DNA of 64,000 nucleotides from Hymenobacter ruricola (GCF_015694525.1 NZ_JADQDM010000004.1:248001-312000); one strand, 5' to 3'. Shown: positions 1-8,611, counted from the stretch's first letter. The notes: a model not told the origin generated them from the sequence alone. A program made the numbers and translations.

Positions 1-72
1 GCACTCGTTCCGAACGGCAGCTTCTGCACGCTAAGGGGCCGTATCAAATTAACATTCTCTTTTGCGGTTCGC

Positions 73-825
73 ATGGCTCCGGGGCTTCACGAAATTATTG
101 ACGCGGCGTACCAGTTGTTTGCGCCTTACATGCTGGGTTCCACGCTCGACGTGTGCAAGGCCTGCTGCGTGACCGACGCCGAGGAGCAGGAGTTGCTGCG
201 CACCCCGCTGCGGACGGTGTCGGCCGCCGTGCTGGACGCGGGCTTCTTTAGCTCGGCCCGCTCCGGCTCCGAACGCGAGCATTGGGAGTTGAAGCACTTC
301 CTGCCCCGGTTGCTGGAACTGGTAGCGCAGTTCGACTTTCCGATGCACTCCACGGAAATAACCTTCAGCCGGCTCGAACTGCACCGTGCCGCTCAGTGGA
401 CTGACCCGGAGCGAACCCTGTTGCAAACCTTCGCGGAAGTGTTTTTCGTGCAGTGCCTCGGAGAGTACCCCTTGCCAGGCGGCGCCTCGCTCACCGAACT
501 ACTTATCATGTTTGGGCTGGGTCATTTCGACCTCGCTCAGCTGCTGGCTGCCTGGGCCGCCGCCCGCAGCCAAAGCAGCGCTTTGCACACCAAAGACTTT
601 TTACTGCGCGAAATCCAATTTGGCCGTGTGGGCCTCCAACTGCTGAATCCTTTTTCCGAGCCCCACATCAATACCGCCGTTGCGGCTTGGCTGAACGAAG
701 CCGCCGTGCCGCAGCAGTTGGCCCAGCAGCTTGAGTACCATGTCCTACATGACTCAGCCCTGAACAACGACACCCTCAATGAACTCAGCTGGGCCTATGA
801 GGTGCTGCAAACAGCGTTAACGTAA
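73..825 (+). CDS. hypothetical protein, 250 aa
   Basis: I do not recognise this protein. It is a mostly helical, soluble-looking 250-residue product with no signal peptide and no membrane segment. A small cysteine cluster (C-KACC) lies near residues 28-32, and the middle is rich in Leu and Phe. The ATG at 73 gives an uninterrupted frame, and the gene ends 21 bases before the cyclase-family gene on the same strand, so the two may be co-transcribed. Codon use matches the GC-rich neighbours, which supports a real gene. The upstream 72 bases hold no clear -7 box, and the promoter may lie outside the window. Confidence 0.75.
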   Translation: MAPGLHEIIDAAYQLFAPYMLGSTLDVCKACCVTDAEEQELLRTPLRTVSAAVLDAGFFSSARSGSEREHWELKHFLPRLLELVAQFDFPMHSTEITFSRLELHRAAQWTDPERTLLQTFAEVFFVQCLGEYPLPGGASLTELLIMFGLGHFDLAQLLAAWAAARSQSSALHTKDFLLREIQFGRVGLQLLNPFSEPHINTAVAAWLNEAAVPQQLAQQLEYHVLHDSALNNDTLNELSWAYEVLQTALT

Positions 826-846
826 CCACCGTACCCTGCCTTCCCC

Positions 847-1620
847 ATGCTCCCTACTTATCCCTACGCCGGCCGTACCTACGCCTTCGACCCTGCCGCA
901 CCCATCGACATTTCCCTGCCGCTGGCCCCCGGCGAAAATCAGGTGAACTGCTTTTGGGCCGAGCCCGTGCAGTTCGACACCATCCGGGTGGGCAGCTTCG
1001 TGGGCAGCGTGGCCCTGGGCGGCAGCACCAACTACCAGCGCGTGCACCTCACGCCCCACGGCAACGGCACCCACACCGAATGCTACGGCCACATCTCGCC
1101 CGACCCGGCCGTGACGCTCAACCAGTGCCTGCGCCGCTTCCTGTTCGTGGCCCGGCTGGTGAGCGTGGCCCCGCGCCCCCAGCCCAACGGCGACCTCGTG
1201 GTGCTGCTGGCCGACGTGCAAGCTGCCCTGGCCGCGCAACCGGACCGGTCCTTGCCCGAGGCCTTCATCCTGCGCACCCTGCCCAACGACCCCGCCAAGC
1301 GCCACCGCCAATACTCCGGCACCAACCCCACTTACATCGAGCCCGCGCTGGCCGAATTCCTGGTGGAGCACGGCGTCCAGCATTTCCTGCTCGACCTGCC
1401 CAGCGTGGACCGCGAGGAGGACGCCGGCCAGCTCCTGGCCCACCACGCGTTCTGGCAATACCCCGCGCAGCCGCGCTACGCCGCCACCATCACCGAGCTG
1501 ATTTTTGTGCCCGACGAAGTAGCTGACGGCCTCTACCTTCTTAACATCCAAATTACTAGCCTTGAGCTCGATGCCAGCCCCAGCAAGCCGGTGCTGTATC
1601 GCCTGAGTGCCCAAGCATAA
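847..1620 (+). CDS. cyclase family protein (kynurenine formamidase-like metal hydrolase)
   Basis: This 257-residue protein belongs to the cyclase/formamidase family, metal-dependent amide or ester hydrolases. The N-terminal metal site is visible as H67...HGNGTHTE at residues 71-78, a variant of the family HxGTHxD motif with Glu in place of Asp. The second conserved block, DLPSVDREED followed by HHAFW, is near residues 180-205. There is no signal peptide, so it is cytosolic. Length is normal for the family. The physiological substrate cannot be told from sequence: no kynurenine-pathway genes are nearby, so calling it kynurenine formamidase would go too far. It follows the preceding hypothetical gene closely. 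Confidence 0.85.
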   Translation: MLPTYPYAGRTYAFDPAAPIDISLPLAPGENQVNCFWAEPVQFDTIRVGSFVGSVALGGSTNYQRVHLTPHGNGTHTECYGHISPDPAVTLNQCLRRFLFVARLVSVAPRPQPNGDLVVLLADVQAALAAQPDRSLPEAFILRTLPNDPAKRHRQYSGTNPTYIEPALAEFLVEHGVQHFLLDLPSVDREEDAGQLLAHHAFWQYPAQPRYAATITELIFVPDEVADGLYLLNIQITSLELDASPSKPVLYRLSAQA

Positions 1621-1702
1621 ACCTGCGCCAAAGGCGGGTGCAACGGAAATGACAGTGGCGGCATCTAGCCAGTACACTTCCATTTCTCACCAGCCACCGC
1701 TT

Positions 1703-2359
1703 ATGCGCCTTTTCCGTACCGTATTACCCGGCCTGCTCATTCTGGCTGCCACCGCCACCAGCCACGGGCAAACCGCCCCGGTCGCCCCCACCACGCCCGA
1801 GGACGTTGCCACGCCGCTTGCCCCCGACGACGCCCACAAGCTGCTCCTGAAGGTGGGCCTGAACGCCGGCCGCTCGGTTCGCTGGAGCGGCTACGCCGGC
1901 TGGTCTGGGCGAACGCCGGTTTCCCTTGCGGCAGAATACGCCCTCAGCCCCAGGTTCACCCTCTACGGTCAGCTCGACACCGACATCGACGTATTGCGCC
2001 GGCGGTCACTCGACGGGAACACGATGCCGCTGGTTTCTTCCGGAGCCATTGGGGTGGGCGGCCGGTATTATTACAACCAGGTCGGCCGCGCCCGAAACAA
2101 CCGCGCCCACGGCCTTTTCGTCGGCAATTACCTGGGCCTGGAACTGCACACCGAGCTGGAGCGCTACGGCAGCTCCCTCCGCACCGGCCCCAGTCTCAAC
2201 GCCTTGTGGGGCATGCAGCGGCGCCTCGGGCGCAACTTTTTGGTTGATTTCAACGCCGGGGTGGGCTACGGCCCCAACCGGTCTGCCACCACGGGCTACA
2301 ACACTTCCGCCGGCACCATCGCCACGCAGTTCAACCTCGGCATCTATTTCGGCCGCTAG
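1703..2359 (+). CDS. secreted outer-membrane beta-barrel-like protein
   Basis: The product is about 218 residues from the ATG at 1703. This start places a typical signal peptide first (MRLFRTVLPGLLILAATATS, cleaved near HGQ). An in-frame start further upstream at 1607 would bury the signal peptide inside, so I reject it. The mature part has alternating polar and aromatic segments, many Gly and Tyr residues, and ends in NLGIYFGR. That is the pattern of small outer-membrane beta-barrel proteins of Bacteroidota. The function is unknown. It converges on the rpmA gene, with a shared terminator hairpin between them. Confidence 0.75.
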   Translation: MRLFRTVLPGLLILAATATSHGQTAPVAPTTPEDVATPLAPDDAHKLLLKVGLNAGRSVRWSGYAGWSGRTPVSLAAEYALSPRFTLYGQLDTDIDVLRRRSLDGNTMPLVSSGAIGVGGRYYYNQVGRARNNRAHGLFVGNYLGLELHTELERYGSSLRTGPSLNALWGMQRRLGRNFLVDFNAGVGYGPNRSATTGYNTSAGTIATQFNLGIYFGR

Positions 2360-2385
2360 CGCCGGCCGGACCTTCTGCTCAACGC

Positions 2386-2419
2386 GAAAAGGGCTGCCCC
2401 GATGGGAGCAGCCCTTTTC
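2386..2419. terminator. bidirectional intrinsic terminator between convergent genes
   Basis: A 12-bp stem (GAAAAGGGCTGC pairing with GCAGCCCTTTTC) with a 10-base loop lies between the barrel protein (+) and rpmA (-). Flanking A and T runs suit termination in both directions. Confidence 0.8.
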
Positions 2420-2438
2420 TATGCTAAGGTGCTGGCAA

Positions 2439-2714
2439 TTAAGCCGGCATCGACATCACTTCGCGGGGCAGCACCGTCACGAACGAACGGTCTTTGCGGC
2501 CCTTCTTGAACTGAACTTCGCCATCGACGAGGGCGAACAGGGTGTGGTCCTTGCCCATGCCTACGTTCTCGCCGGCGTGGTGCTTGGTGCCGCGCTGACG
2601 CACGATGATGTTGCCGGCAACGAGGGCCTGGCCCCCGAAAATCTTGATGCCGAGACGTTTGGAATGCGATTCGCGGCCGTTGTTTGACGAGCCGACGCCT
2701 TTCTTGTGAGCCAT
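2439..2714 (-). CDS. rpmA: 50S ribosomal protein L27
   Basis: The 91-residue product is ribosomal protein L27. The N-terminus [20 protein letters not shown] and the block [20 protein letters not shown] are diagnostic. L27 reaches the peptidyl transferase centre of the large subunit, where its N-terminus helps to position tRNA. It has no cleavable N-terminal extension of the Firmicutes type. It lies 81 bases downstream of rplU on the same strand, the classic L21-L27 order. Confidence 0.98.
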   Translation of the reverse strand: MAHKKGVGSSNNGRESHSKRLGIKIFGGQALVAGNIIVRQRGTKHHAGENVGMGKDHTLFALVDGEVQFKKGRKDRSFVTVLPREVMSMPA

Positions 2715-2795
2715 GGTATTGAAGCTAATGCTGCCGGCAAATGGCCGGAAGCGGCTGGTTTAATAGAGAATTAGATAGCAGCTAAAGGCTGGAAA

Positions 2796-3101
2796 CTAGC
2801 CGATGCTGTTAATCATTACTTTGGTGAACTGCTGGCGGTGGCCGTTCATCTTCTGGTAGCCCTTGCGGCGCTTCTTCTTGAAGACGAGAACTTTGTCACC
2901 CTTCACGTGAGCGAGGATGGTGCCGGTTACGGCGACGTTCAGCTCGGGCGCGCCCACGGTGATGGTGCCGTTGTCGTCGGTCAGCAGGGCGTTGCCCAGC
3001 GTCACGGTGTCGCCAACATTGCCGGCCAGTTTGTGAGCGTAAACGAATTTGTTGGCCTCAACCTTGGTCTGCTGGCCAGCTATGTTAACAATTGCGTACA
3101 T
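2796..3101 (-). CDS. rplU: 50S ribosomal protein L21
   Basis: This 101-residue protein is ribosomal protein L21, which binds 23S rRNA. It begins MYAIVNIAGQQTKVEANKFV and ends in the family's conserved KRRKGYQKMNGHRQQFT region. An in-frame ATG at 3185 would add 28 residues (with NQSRTFAFPFQKNPRK) that do not belong to L21, so I use 3101. It is the first gene of the rplU-rpmA operon and is divergent from nrdB, with a 519-base intergenic region between them. Confidence 0.97.
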   Translation of the reverse strand: MYAIVNIAGQQTKVEANKFVYAHKLAGNVGDTVTLGNALLTDDNGTITVGAPELNVAVTGTILAHVKGDKVLVFKKKRRKGYQKMNGHRQQFTKVMINSIG

Positions 3102-3316
3102 CAGCTTTCGCGGGTTTTTCTGAAATGGGAAGGCAAAAGTACGGCTTTGGTTTGGGATTTCCAAGCCTAAGTTCTTAATCATCATTGGCTGGCCGGGGCA
3201 GAAGCCGCCAAAACGCTGCTGATACTGCCCTGAGCCCGGTTACGGCTGCGTTGCCCCAGCGTGAGGGAATCACGCGGATACGTACGTATTGTACTCGATT
3301 TTGGGGACAAGTAGGT

Positions 3317-3405
3317 TTATCCACAGAGGAAATGTGGACAAGTCGGCGTGAACCGGCTGATTTTGAGGGCGATTTTCTTCTCGCAGCCGTTGCGTTTGTG
3401 GAAAA
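3317..3405. promoter_or_regulatory. cluster of DnaA-box-like sites upstream of nrdB
   Basis: Three 9-mers resemble DnaA boxes. TTATCCACA at 3317-3325 matches the consensus exactly. TTGTCCACA on the minus strand at 3333-3341 is one base off. TTTTCCACA on the minus strand at 3397-3405 fits TTWTNCACA. An AT-rich stretch (about 3405-3475) follows. The cluster sits in the 519-base region between rplU and nrdB. In E. coli, DnaA boxes upstream of nrdAB control reductase expression, so regulation of nrdB is the simplest reading. A replication origin is the alternative. Apart from these sites and the promoter at 3502, I see nothing else in this gap. Confidence 0.5.
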
Positions 3406-3501
3406 ACACGGAGCTAAATTTTTTCTGAAAAGTCGGTTCTTAGCGAAAAATTAACGAAGAAAAAAGCCCAAATCGGTGCCCGTTCGCCTCCCGGCCGGGC
3501 C

Positions 3502-3509
3502 TATATTTG
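3502..3509 (+). promoter_or_regulatory. candidate -7 promoter box for nrdB
   Basis: TATATTTG fits the Bacteroidota -7 consensus TAnnTTTG. It lies 111 bases before the nrdB ATG. No good -33 TTG is seen at the usual spacing, so this is a candidate only. Confidence 0.5.
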
Positions 3510-3620
3510 AACCAGGAAGGTCGACCGCATTTCCCGCGTTTCGGCCAAACATCTGCCGAAGAACTACGGTTGAGTTGCCGCCTTCCTCGACGAAACCCGC
3601 CATCAAGACCCCCAGAAATT

Positions 3621-4580
3621 ATGGAGCCGCTCCTCGCCGAAAACCCCAACCGCTTTGTGCTCTTCCCCATCCAGAACGATGAGGTGTGGCAGTACTACAA
3701 GAAGTCGCAGGCCTCCTTCTGGACGGCCGAAGAAATCGACCTCTCGCAGGACCAAAAGGATTGGAACAGCCTCAACGACAACGAGAAGCATTTCATCAAG
3801 CACGTGCTGGCCTTCTTTGCCGCTTCTGATGGCATTGTGAACGAGAACCTGGCCGTGAACTTTATGCAGGAAGTGCAGATGCCCGAGGCCCGTTGCTTCT
3901 ACGGCTTCCAGATTATGATGGAAAACATTCACAGCGAGACCTATTCGCTGCTGATTGACACCTACATCAAAGACCCCAAGGAAAAGGACTACCTCTTCAA
4001 CGCCCTCGAAACGGTGCCCGCCGTGCAGAAAAAAGGTGAGTGGGCCCTGAAATGGATTAACTCCGAGAACTTTGCTGAGCGCCTCATTGCCTTCGCGGCC
4101 GTGGAGGGCATCTTCTTCTCGGGCTCGTTCTGCTCGATTTTCTGGCTGAAGAAGCGCGGCCTGATGCCCGGCCTCACGTTCTCCAACGAGCTGATTTCGC
4201 GCGATGAAGGGCTGCACTGCGACTTCGCCTGCCTGCTCTACAGCTACTTGCAAAACAAGCTGGACCCGGCCCGCGTGCAAAGCATCATCCGCGACGCGGT
4301 GACGATTGAGCAGGAGTTCGTGACCGACGCCCTGCCGGTGAGCCTCATCGGCATGAACGCCAAGGCCATGTCGCAATACATCGAGTTTGTGGCCGACCGC
4401 CTGTTGGTGGCCCTGGGCTGCGGCAAGATTTACAACGCCACCAACCCCTTCGACTTCATGGAAATGATTTCGGTGCAGGGCAAAACCAACTTCTTCGAAA
4501 AGCGGGTGGCCGAGTACCAGAAAGCCGGCGTGATGAGCGAGCGCAACGACAACGTGTTTTCGCTCGACGAGGATTTCTAA
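3621..4580 (+). CDS. nrdB: ribonucleoside-diphosphate reductase small (beta) subunit, class Ia
   Basis: The 319-residue product is the radical-bearing beta subunit of class Ia ribonucleotide reductase. It reduces ribonucleotides to deoxyribonucleotides together with NrdA. All diiron ligands are visible: D40 (EEIDLSQD), E101 and H104 (ENIHSE), E162 (AAVEG), E196 and H199 (DEGLH). The radical tyrosine is Y108. The C-terminal tail NVFSLDEDF is the NrdA docking peptide. The motifs resemble eukaryotic R2 more than E. coli NrdB. I use the ATG at 3621; a frame open from 3507 would add 38 unrelated residues. nrdA lies 4.2 kb downstream on the same strand, not adjacent. Confidence 0.97.
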   Translation: MEPLLAENPNRFVLFPIQNDEVWQYYKKSQASFWTAEEIDLSQDQKDWNSLNDNEKHFIKHVLAFFAASDGIVNENLAVNFMQEVQMPEARCFYGFQIMMENIHSETYSLLIDTYIKDPKEKDYLFNALETVPAVQKKGEWALKWINSENFAERLIAFAAVEGIFFSGSFCSIFWLKKRGLMPGLTFSNELISRDEGLHCDFACLLYSYLQNKLDPARVQSIIRDAVTIEQEFVTDALPVSLIGMNAKAMSQYIEFVADRLLVALGCGKIYNATNPFDFMEMISVQGKTNFFEKRVAEYQKAGVMSERNDNVFSLDEDF

Positions 4581-4589
4581 GCAATTGAA

Positions 4590-4636
4590 GCGCGGACTCT
4601 GCGAGTCCGCGCAGGCGAGCGTTGTAATTTCAACGC
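4590..4636 (+). repeat. two short hairpins downstream of nrdB
   Basis: GCGCGGACTC and GAGTCCGCGC pair around a 3-base loop (4590-4612). GCGTTG and CAACGC pair at 4619-4636. Together with the terminator just after, they make three consecutive stem-loops in the nrdB 3' region. They may be a mobile hairpin repeat or a mRNA-stabilising structure; the role is unknown. Confidence 0.5.
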
Positions 4637-4641
4637 ATATT

Positions 4642-4677
4642 AAAAAGCCCTGATTCCGGCCGGAGTCAGGGCTTTTT
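4642..4677. terminator. nrdB: intrinsic terminator after nrdB
   Basis: AAAAAGCCCTGA (4642-4653) pairs perfectly with TCAGGGCTTTTT (4666-4677), leaving a 12-base loop and a T run. It is a strong rho-independent terminator. Confidence 0.9.
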
Positions 4678-4785
4678 AGTGAATCTAGTTTTCGGAACAG
4701 ACCCAGGAGTACGCCACCAGGGTGCAACTTCCTGATGCGCTACGTCATCTATTCGGCGTTCGTCTGGCTAAAAATTCCTTCGATT

Positions 4786-5715
4786 ATGAAAAAGCTGTTA
4801 CTTCTCGCGGTTCTGGTACTGGTTTGCAATGGTTTGGCCCACGCGCAGGCCACTTTCGCCAGGCTCAACAACGAGGCCATGAGCGCCTACAACGCCAAGA
4901 ACTACCCGGAGTCGGGCAAGCTTTTCGACCAGGCGTTTAAAGACAAAGCGGCCAAGCCGACGAGTACCGACTACTACAACGCCGCCTGCACCTGGGCCCT
5001 GGCCGGCGACGCCAAAAAAGCCTTCGCCTACCTCGACCAAGCCACCGTAGCGGGCTGGGACAACGTGGCCCACGTGAAGCAGGACACCGACCTGAGGAAC
5101 CTGCGCGCCGACAAGCGCTGGCCGCTGATGCTGCAAAAGCTGGAAGCCACCGTGGCCAAAGCCGAAGCCGGCCTGAACCAACCGCTGAAAAAGGAGCTGG
5201 AAGTCATTTACGCCTCCGACCAAGGCGTGCGAGGTAAAATAGACTCGGTGCAAAAGAACTTCGGGATGAAGTCGGCGCAGTGGGACGCGCTGATGAAAGA
5301 GATGCGCGGCATCGACGAGCGCAACACCAGGCGCGTCACCGAAATTATCGACCAGTACGGCTGGCCGGGCAAAAGCCTGGTGGGTCGCATGGGCAGCACC
5401 ACGGCGTTTCTGGTCATCCAACACTCGGAGCCTACGGTGCAGCGCAAGTACTTGCCCATGATGCGCGAAGCCGTCGCCAAAGGCGAGCTGTCGAAAGGCA
5501 ACCTGGCCCTGCTGGAAGACCGGGTGCTGATAGGCTTGGGCAAGCCCCAGATTTACGGCAGCCAGCTGCACACCGACCCCAACACGGGCAAGACCGAGTT
5601 TTCACCCATTGAAGACGAAGCGCACGTGGACGAGCGCCGCAGCGCCGTAGGGCTGGAGCCGCTGGCCGCCTACGCCAAGCGCTTTGGGCTGGACTACACG
5701 CCAAAAAAGCCGTGA
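4786..5715 (+). CDS. secreted TPR protein with DUF6624 domain
   Basis: The start at 4786 yields a clean signal peptide (MKKLLLLAVLVLVCNGLAHA). A frame open 51 bases earlier would hide it. Residues about 25-125 look like degenerate tetratricopeptide repeats (YNAKNYPESGKLFDQAF, YYNAACTWALAGD). The C-terminal 170 residues match the DUF6624 type: a helical region with DQGVRGKID, YGWPGKSLVG and VIQHSEP, then LYGSQ-like and VDERR segments. DUF6624 has no known function. The protein is probably periplasmic, about 309 residues. I infer the domain from recalled motifs, not from a search. Confidence 0.8.
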   Translation: MKKLLLLAVLVLVCNGLAHAQATFARLNNEAMSAYNAKNYPESGKLFDQAFKDKAAKPTSTDYYNAACTWALAGDAKKAFAYLDQATVAGWDNVAHVKQDTDLRNLRADKRWPLMLQKLEATVAKAEAGLNQPLKKELEVIYASDQGVRGKIDSVQKNFGMKSAQWDALMKEMRGIDERNTRRVTEIIDQYGWPGKSLVGRMGSTTAFLVIQHSEPTVQRKYLPMMREAVAKGELSKGNLALLEDRVLIGLGKPQIYGSQLHTDPNTGKTEFSPIEDEAHVDERRSAVGLEPLAAYAKRFGLDYTPKKP

Positions 5716-5718
5716 CCC

Positions 5719-5751
5719 TTGCCGGAGTAGGGACCTGAGATGATAATTTTG
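5719..5751 (+). promoter_or_regulatory. candidate Bacteroidota-type promoter for the YceI gene
   Basis: A TTG at 5719-5721 and TAATTTTG at 5744-5751, spaced 22 bases apart, fit the -33/-7 pattern of the Bacteroidota primary sigma factor. The likely start codon is at 5873. Confidence 0.55.
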
Positions 5752-5872
5752 TAGGATTGGGCAACGTGAAAGTTGGAACCGCAGGCAACCCTTGGCTTCT
5801 CGGCTACGAGTAGCAAGCGTGCGGGCCAACGGCCCGACGGAACCTCTATTCTCGTCCCAGATTACTCATCCA

Positions 5873-6499
5873 ATGAAACACGGCTTACTCTACTTTTTGG
5901 GCCTGATGCTGGCCGCGCCCCTGGCGCAGGCCCAAACGGCTCCCGCGCCGGCCGCAACCGCCGTTCAAGCGTCTTCTAAGCTGCCGCGCTACAGCACGGC
6001 CACGGGCCTCATCACCTTCTTCTCCACGGCGCCGCTGGAAGACATTGAGGCGCTGAACTCGAAGGTGGCGGCCGTATTTGAGCTGGGCACCGGGCAGCTG
6101 GCTTTCTCCATGCTGATGCGCGACTTCCAGTTCAAGAACACGCTGATGCAGGAGCACTTCAACGAAAACTACGCCGAGAGCGAGAAGTACCCGCGGGCGC
6201 GCTTCACCGGCACGCTGGTAAACATGCCCGACGAGGTGACGCTACGCAGCGGCCCGCAGCCGGTGTACGTGCAGGGCGTGCTCACCATTCACGGGGTGAA
6301 GCGCAAAGTGCGGGTGCCCGGCACCCTGCACCTGCGCGACAACGACCTGGTGGTAACCTCCAAGTTTGCCGTGGCTCCGGCTGATTACAAGATTAAAATC
6401 CCGGCATTGGTGCGCAACAACATCGCCAAGAGCATCGACGTGAGCGTGATAATGACCTGCCAGCCCGCGACGGCCGCCACGGCCAGCATTGCCAAGTAG
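5873..6499 (+). CDS. YceI family periplasmic lipocalin-like protein
   Basis: This 208-residue protein starts at 5873 with a signal peptide (MKHGLLYFLGLMLAAPLAQA). The mature part follows the YceI plan, an extended lipocalin-like barrel that binds isoprenoid or other amphiphilic ligands. Landmarks are ITFFSTAPLEDIEA, FQFKNTLMQEHFNENYAESEKYPRA without repeats, FTGTL, VQGVLTIHGVKRKV and the C-terminal SIDVSVIMTCQ. Family motifs such as (M)xxHF...Y-P and (V)xGxLTIHGxT are recognisable. The ligand is unknown. The gene stands alone and ends at a clear terminator. Confidence 0.88.
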   Translation: MKHGLLYFLGLMLAAPLAQAQTAPAPAATAVQASSKLPRYSTATGLITFFSTAPLEDIEALNSKVAAVFELGTGQLAFSMLMRDFQFKNTLMQEHFNENYAESEKYPRARFTGTLVNMPDEVTLRSGPQPVYVQGVLTIHGVKRKVRVPGTLHLRDNDLVVTSKFAVAPADYKIKIPALVRNNIAKSIDVSVIMTCQPATAATASIAK

Positions 6500-6518
6500 C
6501 GCCGCGTTATCGTAAAAC

Positions 6519-6555
6519 AAAAGCCCGCCACTGCTGACGCAAGGCGGGCTTTTTT
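6519..6555. terminator. intrinsic terminator after the YceI gene
   Basis: AAAAGCCCGCC (6519-6529) pairs with GGCGGGCTTTT (6543-6553), followed by further T. It lies between convergent genes and probably works both ways. Confidence 0.88.
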
Positions 6556-6581
6556 GTGATGAACTACCGGCAAACGACCGG

Positions 6582-7268
6582 CTAGCGGTAGGCCGGGGCC
6601 AGGGCAGGAGCGACGGCTGCCGGAGCCGCCGGGGCAGCCGCGAATACCTTGCGCAACAGCAGATGCGTGGGCACGTACACCACGAGCAGCAGCGTGGCCA
6701 TCCAGCCCAGCAGATAGAGCGGCGCGGGCAGCCAGGTCTGGGCCTTGGCGTCGTCGAAGCCGAAGACGTAGTTGATATTGACGGGAATCTTGGGGTCGGG
6801 CATGACGGCGCCGGCGGGGGGCAGCAGGAAGAAGGCCACCAGGCACAGCCCCCAGCCCAGGGCCGTCCACGACCAGAGGGCGCGGCGGTCATAGCCCAGG
6901 CGCTTTACCAGGAACAGCAGCAGGAAGGGCAGCCAGCCGTGGAAAAAGGAGAGCCCGCGCAGAAACAACGAGCGGTTGGGGTCGAACATGTAGGACGTGA
7001 GCCCGACGAGGTGCACGCCGAACAGCTCGCCCAGAAAATCGGCGCACCACAGCACCTGCGGCAGCAGGATGCCCACGGCGGCCATGGAGGCCGGCCGGGC
7101 GTGCTCGGTCCAGAGGCTGATGAGGCAGAGCAGCAGGGCCACGTCGCAGAAGTAGAGGAAGTTGGTGGGGCCGTAGTTGACGTAGTACACCGGCACCAGT
7201 ACGCCGACGAAAGCGGTAACCACGAGTTTGAGCCAAAGCGGCAGGCGGGAAGCGGAGGCGGTGGGCAT
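6582..7268 (-). CDS. multi-pass membrane protein, unknown function
   Basis: The product has about 228 residues and six or seven hydrophobic segments. Conserved-looking stretches include NYGPTNFLYFCDVALLL, FHGWLPFLLLFLVKRLGYD and NINYVFGF. It resembles a family of integral membrane proteins of unknown role that I recall from Bacteroidota and Planctomycetes. The C-terminus is Ala/Pro-rich. I chose the ATG at 7268, which starts just before the first membrane span. The frame stays open to an ATG at 7370, but the extra 34 residues look non-coding. It is convergent with the YceI gene. Confidence 0.7.
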   Translation of the reverse strand: MPTASASRLPLWLKLVVTAFVGVLVPVYYVNYGPTNFLYFCDVALLLCLISLWTEHARPASMAAVGILLPQVLWCADFLGELFGVHLVGLTSYMFDPNRSLFLRGLSFFHGWLPFLLLFLVKRLGYDRRALWSWTALGWGLCLVAFFLLPPAGAVMPDPKIPVNINYVFGFDDAKAQTWLPAPLYLLGWMATLLLVVYVPTHLLLRKVFAAAPAAPAAVAPALAPAYR

Positions 7269-7627
7269 GAGTAGGGTCGGTGAAGTGAAGGAGTGCGCCA
7301 GCAGCGGGTACTGAGTTTGCTGGGAAGCCGAGGCGAAATACGCGGGCCACACACGGAATACCGAACTCATTTTCTGATTTTTGGGACTTTAAAAACTGCG
7401 TGATTTTGCTGTAAGTATTTGAATTGGAGCTTGATAATAAAAAGTTAACTGACTTTGTAGTTGCGCGGTTTGCCTACGTTTGGTGCCGAATTCGCGGCGT
7501 GTTTGTCCGGTTAGCGGGGGACAGCGGCAAGACTTTTCAGTTAGAACCTCCTCTTAGCTATGCCAGCAGTAGCGGGCTTTTTTCTGCGCCAAGCACGAAA
7601 GAGCTGACGCCCGCCGTTGCAGCAGGC

Positions 7628-8530
7628 ATGACGAAACTTCGACGCTTCTTGGAGTGGCTGCGGCCGCGGATGCCTTATCTGAATATTGGGCTGGCTGCGG
7701 CGGCTTATGGCGCCAACCAATATGTGACGCAGGCATTTTGCCAGCCGGTGGAGTGGGCGGCGTGGGTCCTCTTGGGAAGTGTGGGAGCCTTCCTGGCCTG
7801 GCCGTGGCTTAATGGCCAGCCCAAAGCGGTGCGCTACGTGGCGCTGTTTCTGCAGGGTGCCTTGGTGCCCATTTGTGTCTACTGCTACGCATTCATGGGG
7901 CCGGGTTCTCTGCTATTTGGAGTGCTGTTTTTCTTTTTTCTGCTGCCGGTACTGGCTTGGGTACCGGTGGTATTTGCGGGACAGGCGCTGCGACGAGCGT
8001 GGCGGAGTGAACTGCCGGGTGCACGCGTGGTTTTTGTTTTGGGAATCGTGCCTTTGCTGCTGGCGCAAGCCTGGGCCGAACAACAGTACCGAGCGGTAGA
8101 GGCGGCGGTGGCACAGCTGCCTCAGGAGCAGCGACGCTTGCCCGCTACACTGGTCAAGGTAGTGCCGCGAACATACATGGCCGAACGGTTGGCCGGCACG
8201 CTGTTCAAATACCACAACTACATGGGCGAGTACGATGGCTGGCGCCCGCCCTTGCATGACCCGTTGGTAAATGTCAGCCTCTGGAGCCGCGGCGGTATGA
8301 ACTATGATAAACCAGGCGTAAGAGAGGCCAATCCGTTATTGGTAGGTTACCGGGATGTGCGATGGAAGGTGCTGGTTACCTCAATAGACAGCCAAGCCGT
8401 CTTCTACCACCAGCTTTTCCCCAACCTGCCCGTGAAGGCTGACTGCACTTGCAACCAGACCTACGATGGCGAATCGTACCGGAAATGGATACCTAACGGG
8501 GGCCGCCGAATGCCGCTGCAAGGTGAGTGA
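7628..8530 (+). CDS. membrane protein, unknown function
   Basis: I do not recognise this 300-residue protein. From the ATG at 7628 it has about five hydrophobic spans within residues 17-155, including a striking Phe-rich one (LFGVLFFFFLLPVLAW). A soluble C-terminal region of about 140 residues follows, containing KYHNYMGEYDGWRPP and a CTCNQTYDGESYRKW segment with two cysteines. The frame is open from 7424, but those 68 residues look unlike protein and the region is less GC-rich, so I prefer 7628. It is followed by the nrdA upstream region. Confidence 0.65.
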   Translation: MTKLRRFLEWLRPRMPYLNIGLAAAAYGANQYVTQAFCQPVEWAAWVLLGSVGAFLAWPWLNGQPKAVRYVALFLQGALVPICVYCYAFMGPGSLLFGVLFFFFLLPVLAWVPVVFAGQALRRAWRSELPGARVVFVLGIVPLLLAQAWAEQQYRAVEAAVAQLPQEQRRLPATLVKVVPRTYMAERLAGTLFKYHNYMGEYDGWRPPLHDPLVNVSLWSRGGMNYDKPGVREANPLLVGYRDVRWKVLVTSIDSQAVFYHQLFPNLPVKADCTCNQTYDGESYRKWIPNGGRRMPLQGE

Positions 8531-8558
8531 ATATATGAATAGGGCGAAGAGAAAGTGA

Positions 8559-8578
8559 GCCGTTTTCCAAAAAACGGC
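8559..8578. other. small hairpin upstream of nrdA
   Basis: GCCGTTTT and AAAACGGC pair around a 4-base loop. It follows the membrane-protein gene by 28 bases and lacks a T tail, so it is a weak terminator candidate at best. Confidence 0.4.
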
Positions 8579-8602
8579 CCCAGCGTCCCCGTTCAGGTCC
8601 TA

Positions 8603-8611
8603 TGTGGAAAA
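8603..8611 (-). promoter_or_regulatory. DnaA-box-like site upstream of nrdA
   Basis: TGTGGAAAA on the plus strand reads TTTTCCACA on the minus strand and fits TTWTNCACA. The identical 9-mer occurs at 3397-3405 upstream of nrdB. It lies about 190 bases before the nrdA ATG. Nothing else stands out in the 270-base gap. Confidence 0.4.

Noticed and set aside
3185..3454. An 89-codon frame across the rplU-nrdB gap
   Set aside because: The sequence lacks protein character and covers the DnaA-box cluster; regulatory DNA is a better reading.
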